DNA of 64,000 nucleotides. It comes from Amphibalanus amphitrite. Lineage: Eukaryota > Arthropoda > Thecostraca > Balanomorpha > Balanidae. Shown here piece by piece: positions 25,601-64,000 of the stretch. How positions within the stretch are numbered: position 1 is the stretch's first letter; every line of letters begins with the position of its first letter. The notes beneath the pieces were generated by a model that saw only the letters and a list, made by a program, of their open reading frames with translations, made no database searches and was not told the DNA's origin. Location of the stretch: the NCBI RefSeq assembly GCF_019059575.1, contig NW_024883408.1:1-64000 (forward strand), given 5' to 3'. The translations under genes were made by a program, and so were the position numbers.

Positions 25601-26854
25601 GACTGCTCAAGAGAGCTGGCCGCGTCCGAGCTATCGCCAGACTGCAATCGGCTCCGCGGCCGCGGTCTTCTGTGGCAAGATGAGGAAAACCGGCTATCAA
25701 AGCAAGACGCAAGCCCGCTCAGACCAGGACAAGAGGCAGTGAAGGAAGAGAACTTCGTGGGACTCACAACCCAACGACAGCCCGTGCTACCAGACGCCAT
25801 GAAGAGCTCGTGCTGGCTCAAGTACCGTCGAGCGGCGGCCTGTGTGAGACGTTTCACTCACAACACAGCCATATGCGCCTCAGACGATGAAACGCGTCTC
25901 AGCGGGCCTCTCAGTGCCCAAGAACTCAGGGATGCCGGAATCTGGATACTCAAACGGTTGCAGAGGACAAGCTATCCGGAGGAAACCCACAGTCGGGCGC
26001 TGGGGAACGAGCTACCTGGGAAGAGTGATCTGCTTCCGCTCTCACCACACCACGACGCAAGGCGAGGGAGACCATCAGTCAGACTCTCCGATAACGGCGC
26101 CAACCTCGTGGGAGGCTGTCTCGAGCTAAAGGCGGAGCTGCAAGCCATGGAAAGGGAGATCGCAGGAAAGCTCATTGTCTTCGAACTTGACCGGCTCTTC
26201 AACCTCCCGGCTGCTAGCCACATGGGGGGAGTGTGGGGCAGAATTGTGCGATCGGTGAAGAACACTCGGAAGAAGGTGGTGGGTCCACAGGTGCTCACAG
26301 ACGAAGCGCTTGTGACGGTGCCCACTGAAGTTGAGCACATGGTCGACAATCGACCCTTGATCCACGTCAGCTCGGAGCCGCCAGACCAAGAAGTTCTGAC
26401 GCAAAATAATTTTCTGCTTGGTGGCGCTTCGAGGCATCTCGCGCCAGGGCTCGTGAAAGACAGACATGTGCAGCCGACACCGATGGAAGCGTGTCCAAGC
26501 TGTGGCGGAACATGTGTGGAAGAAGTGGACAAGAGAGTACGTGCGGACTCTCATCCAGAGAAGCAAGTGGCGCAAGGAGCAGAGAAACCTGCAAGTTGGG
26601 GACTTAGTGCTGATGGCAGACCCAAACATGTTTCGGGGCTCATGCCCGTTGGCCCGCATCTGCCGCGTGTTGCCGGCAGCGGGTGGCAGAGTCCGGTCTG
26701 CCGAGCTTCAAACGGCTATCGCGAAACTGTACACGCGACCAGCCACCAAGATCTGCTTCTGAGAAGAGGAATGCAAGTGAATCTGTGCAGACGGGGAGAA
26801 GGAGGATGTCGAGAAGATGAAGGAAGACGAAGAAGGAGGAAGACGATGAAGTAG
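22625..26854 (+). CDS. Gag-protease-(deleted pol)-integrase polyprotein of BEL/Pao element
   Basis: One uninterrupted 1409-codon frame. Charged, coiled-coil-like repeats with RKERERE words lie at residues ~190-270. A DUF1759-type Gag region follows at ~370-520 (LPTFRGSPQEWPRW). Zinc-knuckle cysteine/histidine clusters occur at ~590-665 (CFSCLRKGHWTRRC), and an aspartic protease active site LLDTGAQTSLC at ~726. After RTGFGWALAG (~858) the reverse-transcriptase core, including any YVDD box, is absent; sequence resumes near the RNase H end (RHVSGTLNPVDDCSRE, ~980). Integrase pieces follow: WILKRLQR (~1103), SDNGAN (~1155), HMGGVWGR (~1200). The earlier catalytic Asp is missing and the family's Glu in GGVWER is Gly. 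A frameshift near 26465-26485 puts the final DUF5641-like domain (readable to 26762) out of frame. It likely needs enzymes supplied in trans. Confidence 0.9.
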   Translation: MEDAMETEHQETTPENCEPAGQEETETENRETMLENCDPAGGEDGDITAERKALKLHRGRKAAMFTRSCNRADAQIARRASEEELKKRLETLHTTLDAFMDANEEFVEKLQDVSELEEAEEYATRMTARHAETVARIEEAITRPSASRSASRTGMLPLPSVQLEEGSKVCGSHISRGSKASATFKEAEITAELKALELKHLKARKEREREMRRQEDMLEEARKERERAMEEARKEREREMRKQEDLLEERALEEEVERATLKARLWRAAGNELEWERRHDFEDEVAVEVAPSRQNNTGCGRGKGNEQEQERVISGLGELRREPPPPKATSTSSIANQPRTANQDPTSWVTALGSERRCDVPGPSAFVKSIPRLTLPTFRGSPQEWPRWIGLFKALVHDQPSLSDSERMAHLQNAVEGPAAQAIEGMLFNGSLYLEALRTLQERFGREEDIIQSQLRKIFTSNPPALTDLPAMEKFYAIVHNTVTILQNLGYSSDLSSSENLRRVVEKLPNELAREWGREVFRLRPERPTLKTFSEWLQVQVSILSFSAVQSGTSERNAAGTQREGAVRRTALATGATHGAGEVEPHSLPPCLVCGDNHRVADCPSFKKKTLEARMEMVYENGLCFSCLRKGHWTRRCRSSRKCGVEGCKLTHHPMLHRSSGYARPEDGSSREEDSPSGSATAAAPYPQAKCNSPFVAASLSNETDTLLQVVRVRVHGATKSKDVLALLDTGAQTSLCSADVLQELGITGDLRQLCIQNVEGSGAQKPSERVTLTVSALGDGVKRGYIEIPEAWAVPSLNVTAPTVSHRQLRQCKHLRGLALPQYDGGEVKLLLGGNVLEAVLQQEVRVGRSNQPAAIRTGFGWALAGSISAVEPSSLRQVMFLQRNAQSSDDELATTVKDWCTEAFGTKYDEPVEQSREDDRALSILKGKTKEPPDRYETGMLRKEDRVELPDNGRIAMKRLEATERRLKRNDDLTRKEQCRHVSGTLNPVDDCSRELAASELSPDCNRLRGRGLLWQDEENRLSKQDASPLRPGQEAVKEENFVGLTTQRQPVLPDAMKSSCWLKYRRAAACVRRFTHNTAICASDDETRLSGPLSAQELRDAGIWILKRLQRTSYPEETHSRALGNELPGKSDLLPLSPHHDARRGRPSVRLSDNGANLVGGCLELKAELQAMEREIAGKLIVFELDRLFNLPAASHMGGVWGRIVRSVKNTRKKVVGPQVLTDEALVTVPTEVEHMVDNRPLIHVSSEPPDQEVLTQNNFLLGGASRHLAPGLVKDRHVQPTPMEACPSCGGTCVEEVDKRVRADSHPEKQVAQGAEKPASWGLSADGRPKHVSGLMPVGPHLPRVAGSGWQSPVCRASNGYRETVHATSHQDLLLRRGMQVNLCRRGEGGCREDEGRRRRRKTMK

Positions 26855-27075
26855 AGGACCACAAGTGAATTGAAGCTGAGAACGAGACGAATCGAGAGGA
26901 GAAAAGTCAACGCATGGCGAACGAGCGCCGTGTTGGTCGGCCTGGTCTGGCTTGGCTTATTCGCTCGGCAAATGTCTGATGTCCATGTGTGCCGCTTACT
27001 AGTGAGTAGTCATAGGAATAGCGTGTGAGAAGTTTGTCGGTCATTTGTGTGTGTTCGGAACGTACGACCGAACAC

Positions 27076-27087
27076 AGGGGGGAGTGA
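27076..27087 (+). other. polypurine tract
   Basis: AGGGGGGAGTGA immediately precedes the 3' LTR, in the place expected for the plus-strand primer. Confidence 0.75.
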
Positions 27088-28190
27088 TGTTGCCGACAAA
27101 CTAGGCAAATGTCGCGCCGCTGATGCCGAGACGAGCCGCCGCCGCGCCGCCCGTCACCCCGCCTCGCCGGTCCCGCCGCCGAGCCGGGCCGCCGCCCGCC
27201 CAGCGGCCACCTGTCGCCGCGCATAGCTTTTTTCTGAGACAGAAGCAATGGGCCGTATCGACGCCGCGAACGGCGTCCCCCTGTGACCCTGCGACCCGGC
27301 TGACCTGTCACCTGTTCCGAATGGGGCCGGCGGGGCCCTGGGCCTGGGAACTGGAAGGGTGTGTGAGGGGACGCGGCGTGCCGGCCGCCTTTTTTGTGCT
27401 CTGCGTCACGACCCCTGTATCGAGTGACATTTTGGCCACGTATTTGAACCGATACCGGGCTCTGCTCGGTCTCACTTCACTGTTAGTCGCCGACGAGCTC
27501 ACTTCGCTCTCAAACGCGGACGGCGGCGCTCTGCTGCCGCTCACGTCTAACTTTTCTAACTACTGTGTCTGTGCTGTACTGCTGCCATCTCGCCGTCTTC
27601 GGTCAATAGCGAACTCTTCTATTTAGAAGACTGTGTTTAAGTGGTGGTGGTGTGAGTGAAACCGAAGTGGCGAGTGGAGGAAAGGAGAGCGGCGCGCAGC
27701 TCACAGTTCTCACGGTGGCCGGGTCTACTCACTATTCCTATCAATCCTCTGTCATCCTACATTATATGCATGCCGCGAGGTGTGCTCCTTATGCGCTCTG
27801 AGACGGGCGCTGTTGAACGACCCAACATGCATGCCGCGAGGTGTGCACCTTATGCGCTCTGAGACGTGCGCTGTTGAACGACCCAACATGCATGCCGCGG
27901 GGTGTGCTCCTTATGCGCTCTGAGACGGGCGCTGTTGAACGACCCAACATGCATGCCGCGAGGTGTGCTCCTTATGCGCTCTGAGACGGGCGCTGTTGAA
28001 CCTTTGATCCGTAAATTATTCATCCGTGTTTATTTATTTACCGATTAGATACTTCCCTTCTTCATTATTCGTTCACTGCCTCTATTAATCCTACATCCTC
28101 TCACAATTTCCCCCGGCCGCCAACCCGAATGCTGCGAGACGTAACAAACACTATACAGTCCACACAAGAAAGCCAGAGACGTCCGCAACA
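27088..28190 (+). repeat. 3' LTR
   Basis: Same length (1103 bp) and, as far as I can see by eye, same sequence as the 5' LTR, including the four 61-bp units at 27766-28001. Confidence 0.95.
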
Positions 28191-28195
28191 AGCCC

Positions 28196-29411
28196 CATGG
28201 GGCCCTTCTGAGTAGAAATATGGCCATCGTTAACCCTCAGCGGCCAAATGGCGCCGCAGGGCCTCTCGGACCCGAGGGTCCCTTTGAACCCAACGGGGGT
28301 GGGGGTGGGGGGGGGGGTACGTGTCCCCTTAGACCCCTAGCTACGCCACTGTTTCATATGTATCATGTCAGGTATTTTAGGCTCGCCCCCCCCCCCAACT
28401 TGAAAATCGTTCCCGGGCCCCTGAACTCACGTGTGCCTCTGAGGGTCCCAGCACATGTTTATGTCCCTATGTAGGGTCCTTGGGGATTCGACACAAACCT
28501 CCAGGGTTCACACTGCTATCTGAGGGCTCCCGGCTCACCCTGGGCCTGGTCTCTTAGCGCCCGCCGCCCACACTGGCTTCTGAGGGCCCCACCTTGGGCT
28601 CGGAAAGCCCTAAAGCACCACATAGGTACACGTAACTATTTGGGGTGACCAACGCCGATCTTCAGGATCCTAAGCAGGCTTCTGAGAGCCCACACTGACC
28701 CTGAGTGGCCTAAAATGGCCTGGAAGTCCCAAGCCTGTCGCTAAGGGATCCCTTGCCGCTATGCCGTGCGAAATTTTGGTTCCGTTATCTTTTCTTCGCA
28801 TTTGCAGCGCTTCCCTACATACGAAAAACGAGAAACTTTTTGTTCACACTCCCGTGTGAACAAAATACCTCCTCTCACTGAAGCAAAGATGAATTAGGTA
28901 CTTCCGATCCACACTTCCGACATTCAATCTCCGCCGAAAGCCCAACTTAGCCATCGGCGGCTGGGATGAGCCCTATGCATTTCACGTGGAACCTCTGCGA
29001 CTGCATGCATGCGTGAATGAAGGTTTCAGTAAGGTGATTCGATTACTGAGCGTTTTTAACCTTTTTTCTGGGTGATGATCATGAGCGACGAGCGTCTGAA
29101 CGGGGGCACTAGAGTACGTCGGCAATCGCAGCCATTGTGATTCTACCGGTCGTGTTTTTGTCCAAAAATTTCAAAATTTTTAATTTTCTGTAAAAAAATG
29201 ACATGTCATAGCTAGAAAGAAAACCTTGTCACCATCGTATTCCTCGCACCATTACGCGTCGAATGATATGCAAAATGAATGAGTAACGACTGGAGAAAGG
29301 CAAGATTTAACACACTAAAGTTGATTTTGCCCCCCCAACCGAAAACCTCTGGCGACGCCTATGAGCGCTCAGGCGCTAACTGCCCACTGGTGACCCGCAT
29401 ACGGCGGGGAC
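28196..29411. repeat. repeat-rich DNA right of the retrotransposon
   Basis: CTGAGGGCCC-type degenerate units to about 28780, with G- and C-runs at 28300-28318 and 28387-28396 and the word CCTAGCTACGCCACTG at 28336-28351, common at the ends of invertebrate interspersed repeats. Sequence from 28780 to 29330 shows nothing recognisable. Confidence 0.5.
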
Positions 29412-29589
29412 TTATTTTGTAGACCTACTGTACTGTACCCAGCTAATCTCATCTTACATTGCGAACGTGTACTTTGATGCGAACCAAGCTCAAGATAAAC
29501 AGCAGTTAAAAATTTCTGCAGCTTCATGTAACGTGTCAGTCATCATGTAGGTAGGTAATATGGCGTCAGTTGATGTCACTTGGATCAGT

Positions 29590-29995
29590 GATTGGTCTGA
29601 GGCAAGGCTTTATAAAGTGTGGGGTGAGTGCCTTGGTTCCTCCGCTCTGTCGCTTCCATAAGGAGTCAGGATACTGAAATCCTTGTCCTCCACGCCGCAA
29701 CCCCCACTGCGGGCTGGACGACAGGCACCGTTATCTCATGCGGGCTGCTCCCTTGGAGCGGCACCGCTACTCCCGAGGGAGCGCACCCCGTAGCCGGGTG
29801 CAGAGAGTGCTTATAGGGGGGGGGGGGCTGGTCGGCCTGTCCATTCGAACGGGCTCAGCCCCGGCGACTCTCTAGGGTGTCTGCCCAGACCAATGTCTCC
29901 CCCTAATTCCTATCATCCTTCCGGCTCTGAAATGGTCTTGTCAGACCGAAAGGGCCTAACCCAACAAAATAAAACAAACACAACTGTCTTGGTTA
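29590..29995 (+). repeat. possible retroposon 3' end with A-rich tail
   Basis: A structured GC-rich block with a 12-G run is followed by a sequence ending in ACAAAATAAAACAAACACA near 29965-29990, the kind of tail left by SINE/LINE insertion. No coding domain was seen and the family is unknown. Confidence 0.3.
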
Positions 29996-30059
29996 GTCTG
30001 ACTTTTGAGGCTCTAATCACAATAGGCCGAGGCAATAAATCGCCTTTGAAGTCTGAACT

Positions 30060-30108
30060 CTGAACCGGTCTTGCTTTGAACGTCCCGTTCAAAGCAAGAC
30101 CGGTTCAG
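30060..30108. repeat. perfect 23-bp-arm hairpin
   Basis: CTGAACCGGTCTTGCTTTGA followed by ACG is mirrored exactly after a 3-nt TCC spacer. No flanking target duplication was identified. Confidence 0.8.
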
Positions 30109-30793
30109 CTGGCTATGACTGTGAGATTCAGATGGATGAAGAAAATTAATATTATTTTATTGCAAATGTGACTGGGTTGTGTCCATTTAGCTGCAATGAG
30201 CCCTTTCGCCACAATTATCTACCTAGGTACTCACTCACTCCACAAACGCGATGGATTCCACGCAAGCACTGCGGCTCAGCGAACCGGTTCTGTGACTGTA
30301 TCTACATATTCAGTTTTCAACGATCTGCTGGTATTTCGTTTTTATATTCATATCACCCTCCATCGTCCCAGTGCTGTAGTTACTATGTGAGCTGTTAGTG
30401 AAAGCACTTTAAATCGAATAGCGTAACACCGTCGTTGGATATCTATATGTGACCTTTTCTAAAAATGTGACGCTTTGATGCGAGTCCTCGGATCAGTCTG
30501 TCTTTGAGTGGCCGATTCCCGTTCATCCGACTACGTAGACCAAATGGGTGCATTGGGCTAGGTCGGCACATCAAACGCTTCTCCGACTTCGCCTTGCATA
30601 GCTACATAACTATTCTTGTAGTCGCTCAGTGTTTTGCTACATGATCGGTCGTAGCTATAGTGGGTAGTACCAGTGCAGTGGAAGGCTGATTCGCTGACGC
30701 ATTTCTGATTTCAAAGGTCCCGGTTTCGACATACAAACCCAGACGCCACTCTCCTCAGCCCAGACAAAAACAAGTCACCAAAATAACGATAGG

Positions 30794-30799
30794 TTTATT
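30794..30799 (-). terminator. candidate rdgA poly(A) signal AATAAA
   Basis: This is the first canonical AATAAA on the minus strand downstream of the rdgA stop that I could find by eye. It would give a 3' UTR of about 1.3 kb. Variant signals nearer the stop are possible. Confidence 0.3.
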
Positions 30800-32017
30800 G
30801 TTCTCTCGCCGGGAGCGGGCAATATATCGGTATACCGGGGCGCTGATTGGCCTGTGTGATAAGTTACCGACTACATCCACGGAATGGGGCTCACGTTCAA
30901 TGGGCACGATCATAAATGTTTATACAATTGTCACCGTTCGCAGACAGACTGGGTGTGTGTTCTGGGGCCGGCGCCGGGCGCCGCTGACCCGTGCCGGCAC
31001 CTCTGCCCCGCTCTCTCGCTCTCACGCACGCCGCCGCAGGAGACTAGCTCCTGGCGGCGCCCACTCACTACTGTTTAAAGCTGAAACCAAACGTCTCCCC
31101 AGACTGGGAGGGCCACGACACGCAACACCAACGGCGAGAAATTACCTTCTCGCCAGCTACGAGTGAACGGTGCGGGGACCTCAGTGGTCGGTATTGCATC
31201 TGAAATCGGGGAGCGCTGGCGGGCAGGGAGGGGGGCGCGCGCCGCGCAGAGTCGGCCGCCGCCGCTGTGACCCGCTGTCCACTGGGAACGGTGCACTGGG
31301 ACAGAGCGAGAGCTAATGCGAATATTCAACGAACGATGTAACTACTCACGCCTCCGGTATCAGCCGATTGAATAATGAGACCATCACACGCTCAACACGA
31401 CACAAGCAGATCACTGGAATATACAATGATAGACTCGAGTATTGAAGCCATTCTGCGAGCACTCAGTAATCTCTCACATCTCACACGAATCTAGAGCTCG
31501 CGCAACTGCCCAGAGGCCAGAGGTCGCCACCGCACCGCCCTGACTGGACTGCGGTGGGGTCGGCCTGCCCTAACGGCAGGTCCCCCTATATACTCAGAGC
31601 ACCAACCCACCGGTCACTCTGGGGAGGGGGGGGGGGTGCGCACAGGCTATCACGTGACATCGCGCTCAGGCCGCGCGTCTAACGGGGGAGGGGGTGACTG
31701 CGTAAAGTTCGATCAAGGGGGGCACACATACGGGTACAAAGATGAAGGCATTTTCTGAAAGGCAGGGTTTACTGAATGTCACCCCCACGACCATCTTCCA
31801 ACGAATATATACCGGAACGTGCCAACAACAGACCAGGAAAACATGTAAAAAGTAGGAAGCGGCGGCACGTTCTCCCTCTAAAAATACAAATTTCCTTGTT
31901 GGTGAGTACAGACTGTACAGTGACGGGCACCCGTCCGGCACCCCTCGCACACACACACCGGCCTCCCTCGGCCCCCTCTGACTCCGTATTGCACAGCTAC
32001 AGAGCCGATCGGCCGTC

Positions 32018-32086
32018 TGACGTCACACTCGTGCCGCCGTCTGACGTCACACGGCCGCCGCTGACGTCAGCAGCCGCCGGGTGACG

Positions 32087-32089
<3 letters not shown>
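32018..32089. repeat. four TGACGTCA (CRE-type) palindromes at the rdgA stop codon
   Basis: Perfect TGACGTCA octamers lie at 32018, 32042, 32062 and 32082, in a degenerate 20-24 bp tandem unit with GCCG/GCCGC flanks. The last overlaps the TGA stop. TGACGTCA is the consensus for CREB/ATF bZIP factors. Here it may simply be a minisatellite word. Confidence 0.6.
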
Positions 32090-61619
<29,530 letters not shown>

Positions 61620-62216
61620 CTGCCGGAGGAAGACCAAGTGAGGTGAGAAAGTGGGATGAGAATGTAAGGCAAGGTCAGAAGGTGATGTTACGGATCCTTG
61701 GTGTGCGTGTGCCCCTAGCGTTATTGAATAGAGCGACGTTGCAGACCGTAAAGCATTTATACTCATTCTACATTATCATTATGTAACTGAATTTGTCCTC
61801 CCTGACTGCGTGAGGGGTTATCCTGTGCAAATAGCTCCTGACCGACTGCTGGAGTCGTGGGTCCCTCCCCAGTGTTATCGGACAAAAGGTCAACCACTTG
61901 GCCCCACAGAGGTGACCCCTGCGTCCCTCCCGCGCCTTCCGGCCTCCCCCTCGTAAACTGGCAGTGGTTTTACACGCCGCGACGCCCGGCGGCGGTGTCA
62001 CGACGTGACGTAACGGCTCTATAACTGCTGACGGCCGAGTGTTGGCCGCCCGACCGGTGGGGGCGCGCAGCGGAATGGGTGGGGAGCCCCGTCCGCGGAA
62101 GTACAGCTGGCACTCCCCGGCGGCCATCACAGCGACAATGCTTTGATGTGTGCATTTGTTCTGGTGACGTCACCCGGCACCCAACGAATAGCGTCATTGG
62201 CTCCATCTTAGTCAGG
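61620..62216 (-). other. rdgA intron upstream of e1
   Basis: No upstream exon (the NPKSGG part of the catalytic domain) is visible here, so this is intron continuing into the satellite. Confidence 0.55.
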
Positions 62217-64000
62217 CGGGGCGCCGCGTCGATATGGTTTAGACTTTAGGCATACCTGACGAACAGCGAATTTAACTGACAACATGATTCATGCATGTTG
62301 AATCGCCGCATCGGTACGGTTCAGGCGTACCGGGCGCATAGATGAGCCCACATGGTTCAGCCATGTGTGACTTGGCGCTGCGTCGATACGGTTCAGACGT
62401 ATCTGACGAACAGCGACTTTTACTCTGTCAACATGAATCAGGCATGTTGCATTGCCGCACCGATACGGTGCAGGCGTACCCGGCGCATAAATGAGCCCAC
62501 ATGGTTCAGGCGTGTGTGGCTTAGCGCTGCGTCGATATGGTTCAGGCATATCTGACGAACAGCGAGTTTTACTGTGTCAACATGATTCATGCATGTTGAA
62601 TTGCCGCACCGATACGGTGCAGGCGTACCCGGCGCATAGATGAGCCCACATGGTTCAGGCATGTGTGGCTTGGCACTGCGTCGATATGGTTCAGGCATAT
62701 CTGACGGACAGCGAGTTTTACTGTGTCAACATGATTCATGCATGTTGCATTGCCGCACCGATACGGTGCAGGCGTACCCGGCGCATTAATGAGCCCACAT
62801 GGTTCAGGCATGTGTGGCATGGCGCTGCATCGATATGGTTCAGTCATATGTGACGAACAGCGAGTTTTACAGTGTCAACATGATTCATGCATGTTGAATT
62901 GCCAGGCGTACCCGGCGCATAAATGAGCCCACATGGTTCAGGCATGTGTGGCTTGGCGCTGCGTCGATATGGTTCAGGCATATCTGACGAACAGCGAGTT
63001 TTACTGTGTCAACATGATTCATGCATGTTGCATTGCCGCACCGATACGGTGCAGTCGTACCCGACGCATAAATGAGCCCACATGGTTCAGGCATGTGTGA
63101 CTTGGCGCTGCGTCGATATGGTTCAGGCATATCTGACGAACAGCGACTTTTACTCTGTCAACATGAATCAGGCATGTTGCATTGCCGCACCGATACGGTG
63201 CAGGCGTACCCGGCGCATAAATGAGCCCACATGGTTCAGGCATGTGTGGCTTGGCGCTGCGTCGATATGGTTCAGGCATAACTGACGAACAGCGAGTTTT
63301 ACTGTGGCAACATGATTCATGCATGTTGCATTGCCGCACCGATACGGTGCAGTCGTACCCGACGCATAAATGAGCCCACATGGTTCAGGCACGTGTGACC
63401 TGGCGCTGCGTCGATATGGTTCAGGCATATCTGACGAACAGCAACTTTTACTCTGTCAACATGAATCAGGTAAGTTGCATTGCCGCACCGATACGGTGCA
63501 GGCGTACCCGGCGCATAAATGAGCCCACATGGTTCGGGCATGTGAGGCTTGGCGCTGCGTCGATATGGTTCAGGCATATCTGACGAACAGCGAGTTTTAC
63601 TGTGTCAACATGATTCATGCATGTTGAATTGCCGCACCGATACGGTGCAGTCGTACCCGGCGCATAAATGAGCCCACATGGGTCAGGCATGTGTGGCTTG
63701 AAGCTGCGTCGATATGGTTCAGGCATATCTGACGGACAGCGAGTTTTACTCTGTCAACATGAATCAGGCATGTTGCATTGCCGCACCGATACGGTGCAAG
63801 CGTACCCGGCGCATAAATGAGCCCACATAGTTCAGGCATGTGTGGCTTGGCGCGGCGTCGATATGGTTCAGGCATATCTGACGTACAGCGAGTTTTACTG
63901 CAATATGGGTCAGGCAAACCGGTCGCCAAATGAGCCCGTGTACCTGACGAACAGTGAATTTAACTGGGTCTACATGGTTCATGCATGTTGATTGTTGCTG
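62217..64000. repeat. about 149-bp satellite array, 11-12 units, running off the window
   Basis: The period is 149 bp throughout except for one unit shortened by about 15 bp at 62885-63019. Each unit contains three related words (ATGATTCATGCATGTTG, ATGGTTCAGGCATGTG, ATGGTTCAGGCATATCTG), suggesting an ancestral ~50-bp repeat, and an inverted repeat GCACCGATACGGTGC. Both edges are more diverged. The short open frames here follow from the period and code for nothing recognisable. Confidence 0.95.

Larger units (their letters stand above)
21367..28190 (+). mobile_element. BEL/Pao-type LTR retrotransposon, complete but internally deleted
   Basis: The element is 6824 bp: 5' LTR 21367-22469, leader 22470-22624, one ORF 22625-26854, short 3' region, purine tract, 3' LTR 27088-28190. 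The 5-bp target duplication AGCCC lies at 21362-21366 and 28191-28195. Both LTRs are 1103 bp, begin TGTTG and end CAACA, and I noticed no difference between them, so the insertion is very recent. The Gag-protease-integrase order and LTR size fit BEL/Pao. It lacks a reverse-transcriptase core and cannot be autonomous. Confidence 0.93.
18551..29432. mobile_element. inverted-repeat-bounded composite (nested transposon stack)
   Basis: The left end has TACAGTAGGTCTACAAAATA followed by A (18551-18571) and the right end its exact complement (29412-29432). Imperfect similarity continues inward for about 100 bp (CCGTATGCGGG, AGCGCTCA, GCGTCGCCA, then a C/G-run with CCCCCCCAAC). Removing the BEL/Pao insertion and the 18882-19677 element leaves about 3.3 kb of host element with no ORF recognised. 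Whether the ends belong to one element or two inverted copies of one repeat is not settled. Confidence 0.55.
29433..32086. other. rdgA 3' flank/UTR and intergenic DNA
   Basis: No gene was recognised. The stretch holds a retroposon-like tail near 29640-29995 (GC-rich block, a G-run, then AAAATAAAACAAACACA), a perfect hairpin at 30060-30108, and a G-run near 31621-31638. The part nearest 32086 is presumed 3' UTR of rdgA. Confidence 0.5.

Noticed and set aside
62289-63982. Series of 67-120 codon frames with similar proteins (MPEPYRRSAKPH...)
   Set aside because: They repeat with the 149-bp satellite period on both strands; 149 is not a multiple of three, so they are frame artefacts of the repeat.

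Overview
This is nuclear DNA from a eukaryote, almost certainly a GC-rich arthropod. The one conserved gene is intron-rich and matches the arthropod (Drosophila rdgA-type) branch of type IV diacylglycerol kinases. The transposable elements (BEL/Pao, mariner, piggyBac-like ends) also fit. A crustacean such as a barnacle is plausible, but that is inference. No bacterial features, tRNA, rRNA or CRISPR array were found.

Layout. Positions 1-18550 hold no gene I can support. They are GC-rich unique-looking DNA with short minisatellites, a piggyBac-like MITE (4728-5925), a dead mariner (7196-8495) and a mariner-like deletion derivative (16490-17469). Positions 18551-29432 are bounded by inverted repeats and look like a nested stack: a TA-flanked inverted-repeat element (18882-19677), a degenerate minisatellite, and a very young BEL/Pao LTR retrotransposon (21367-28190; two 1103-bp LTRs with no difference seen, 5-bp target duplication AGCCC). 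The retrotransposon's 1409-codon ORF keeps Gag, zinc knuckles and protease but has lost the reverse-transcriptase core and most of the integrase.

Positions 32087-61619, minus strand, carry the last 13 exons of the rdgA-type diacylglycerol kinase. I reconstructed the chain by eye. Every junction is GT-AG, all phases agree, and the chain gives 568 residues and a stop. It begins in the catalytic domain (GGDGT), passes through the accessory domain and ankyrin repeats, and ends in a PDZ ligand (ETAV) encoded by a 53-nt last exon. The 5' exons must lie beyond 64000.

The introns are full of repeats: a 3.66-kb TA-flanked near-perfect palindrome with piggyBac-like MITEs in both arms (43393-47054), a 0.94-kb element with related ends (49519-50456), ACGGG arrays, a TC array, and a ~149-bp satellite with dimeric higher-order structure (62217-64000). 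The most unusual feature is that four exons have an edge (splice site plus adjoining coding DNA, or coding DNA alone) duplicated locally. One duplication is in frame and would add 26 residues to the accessory domain.
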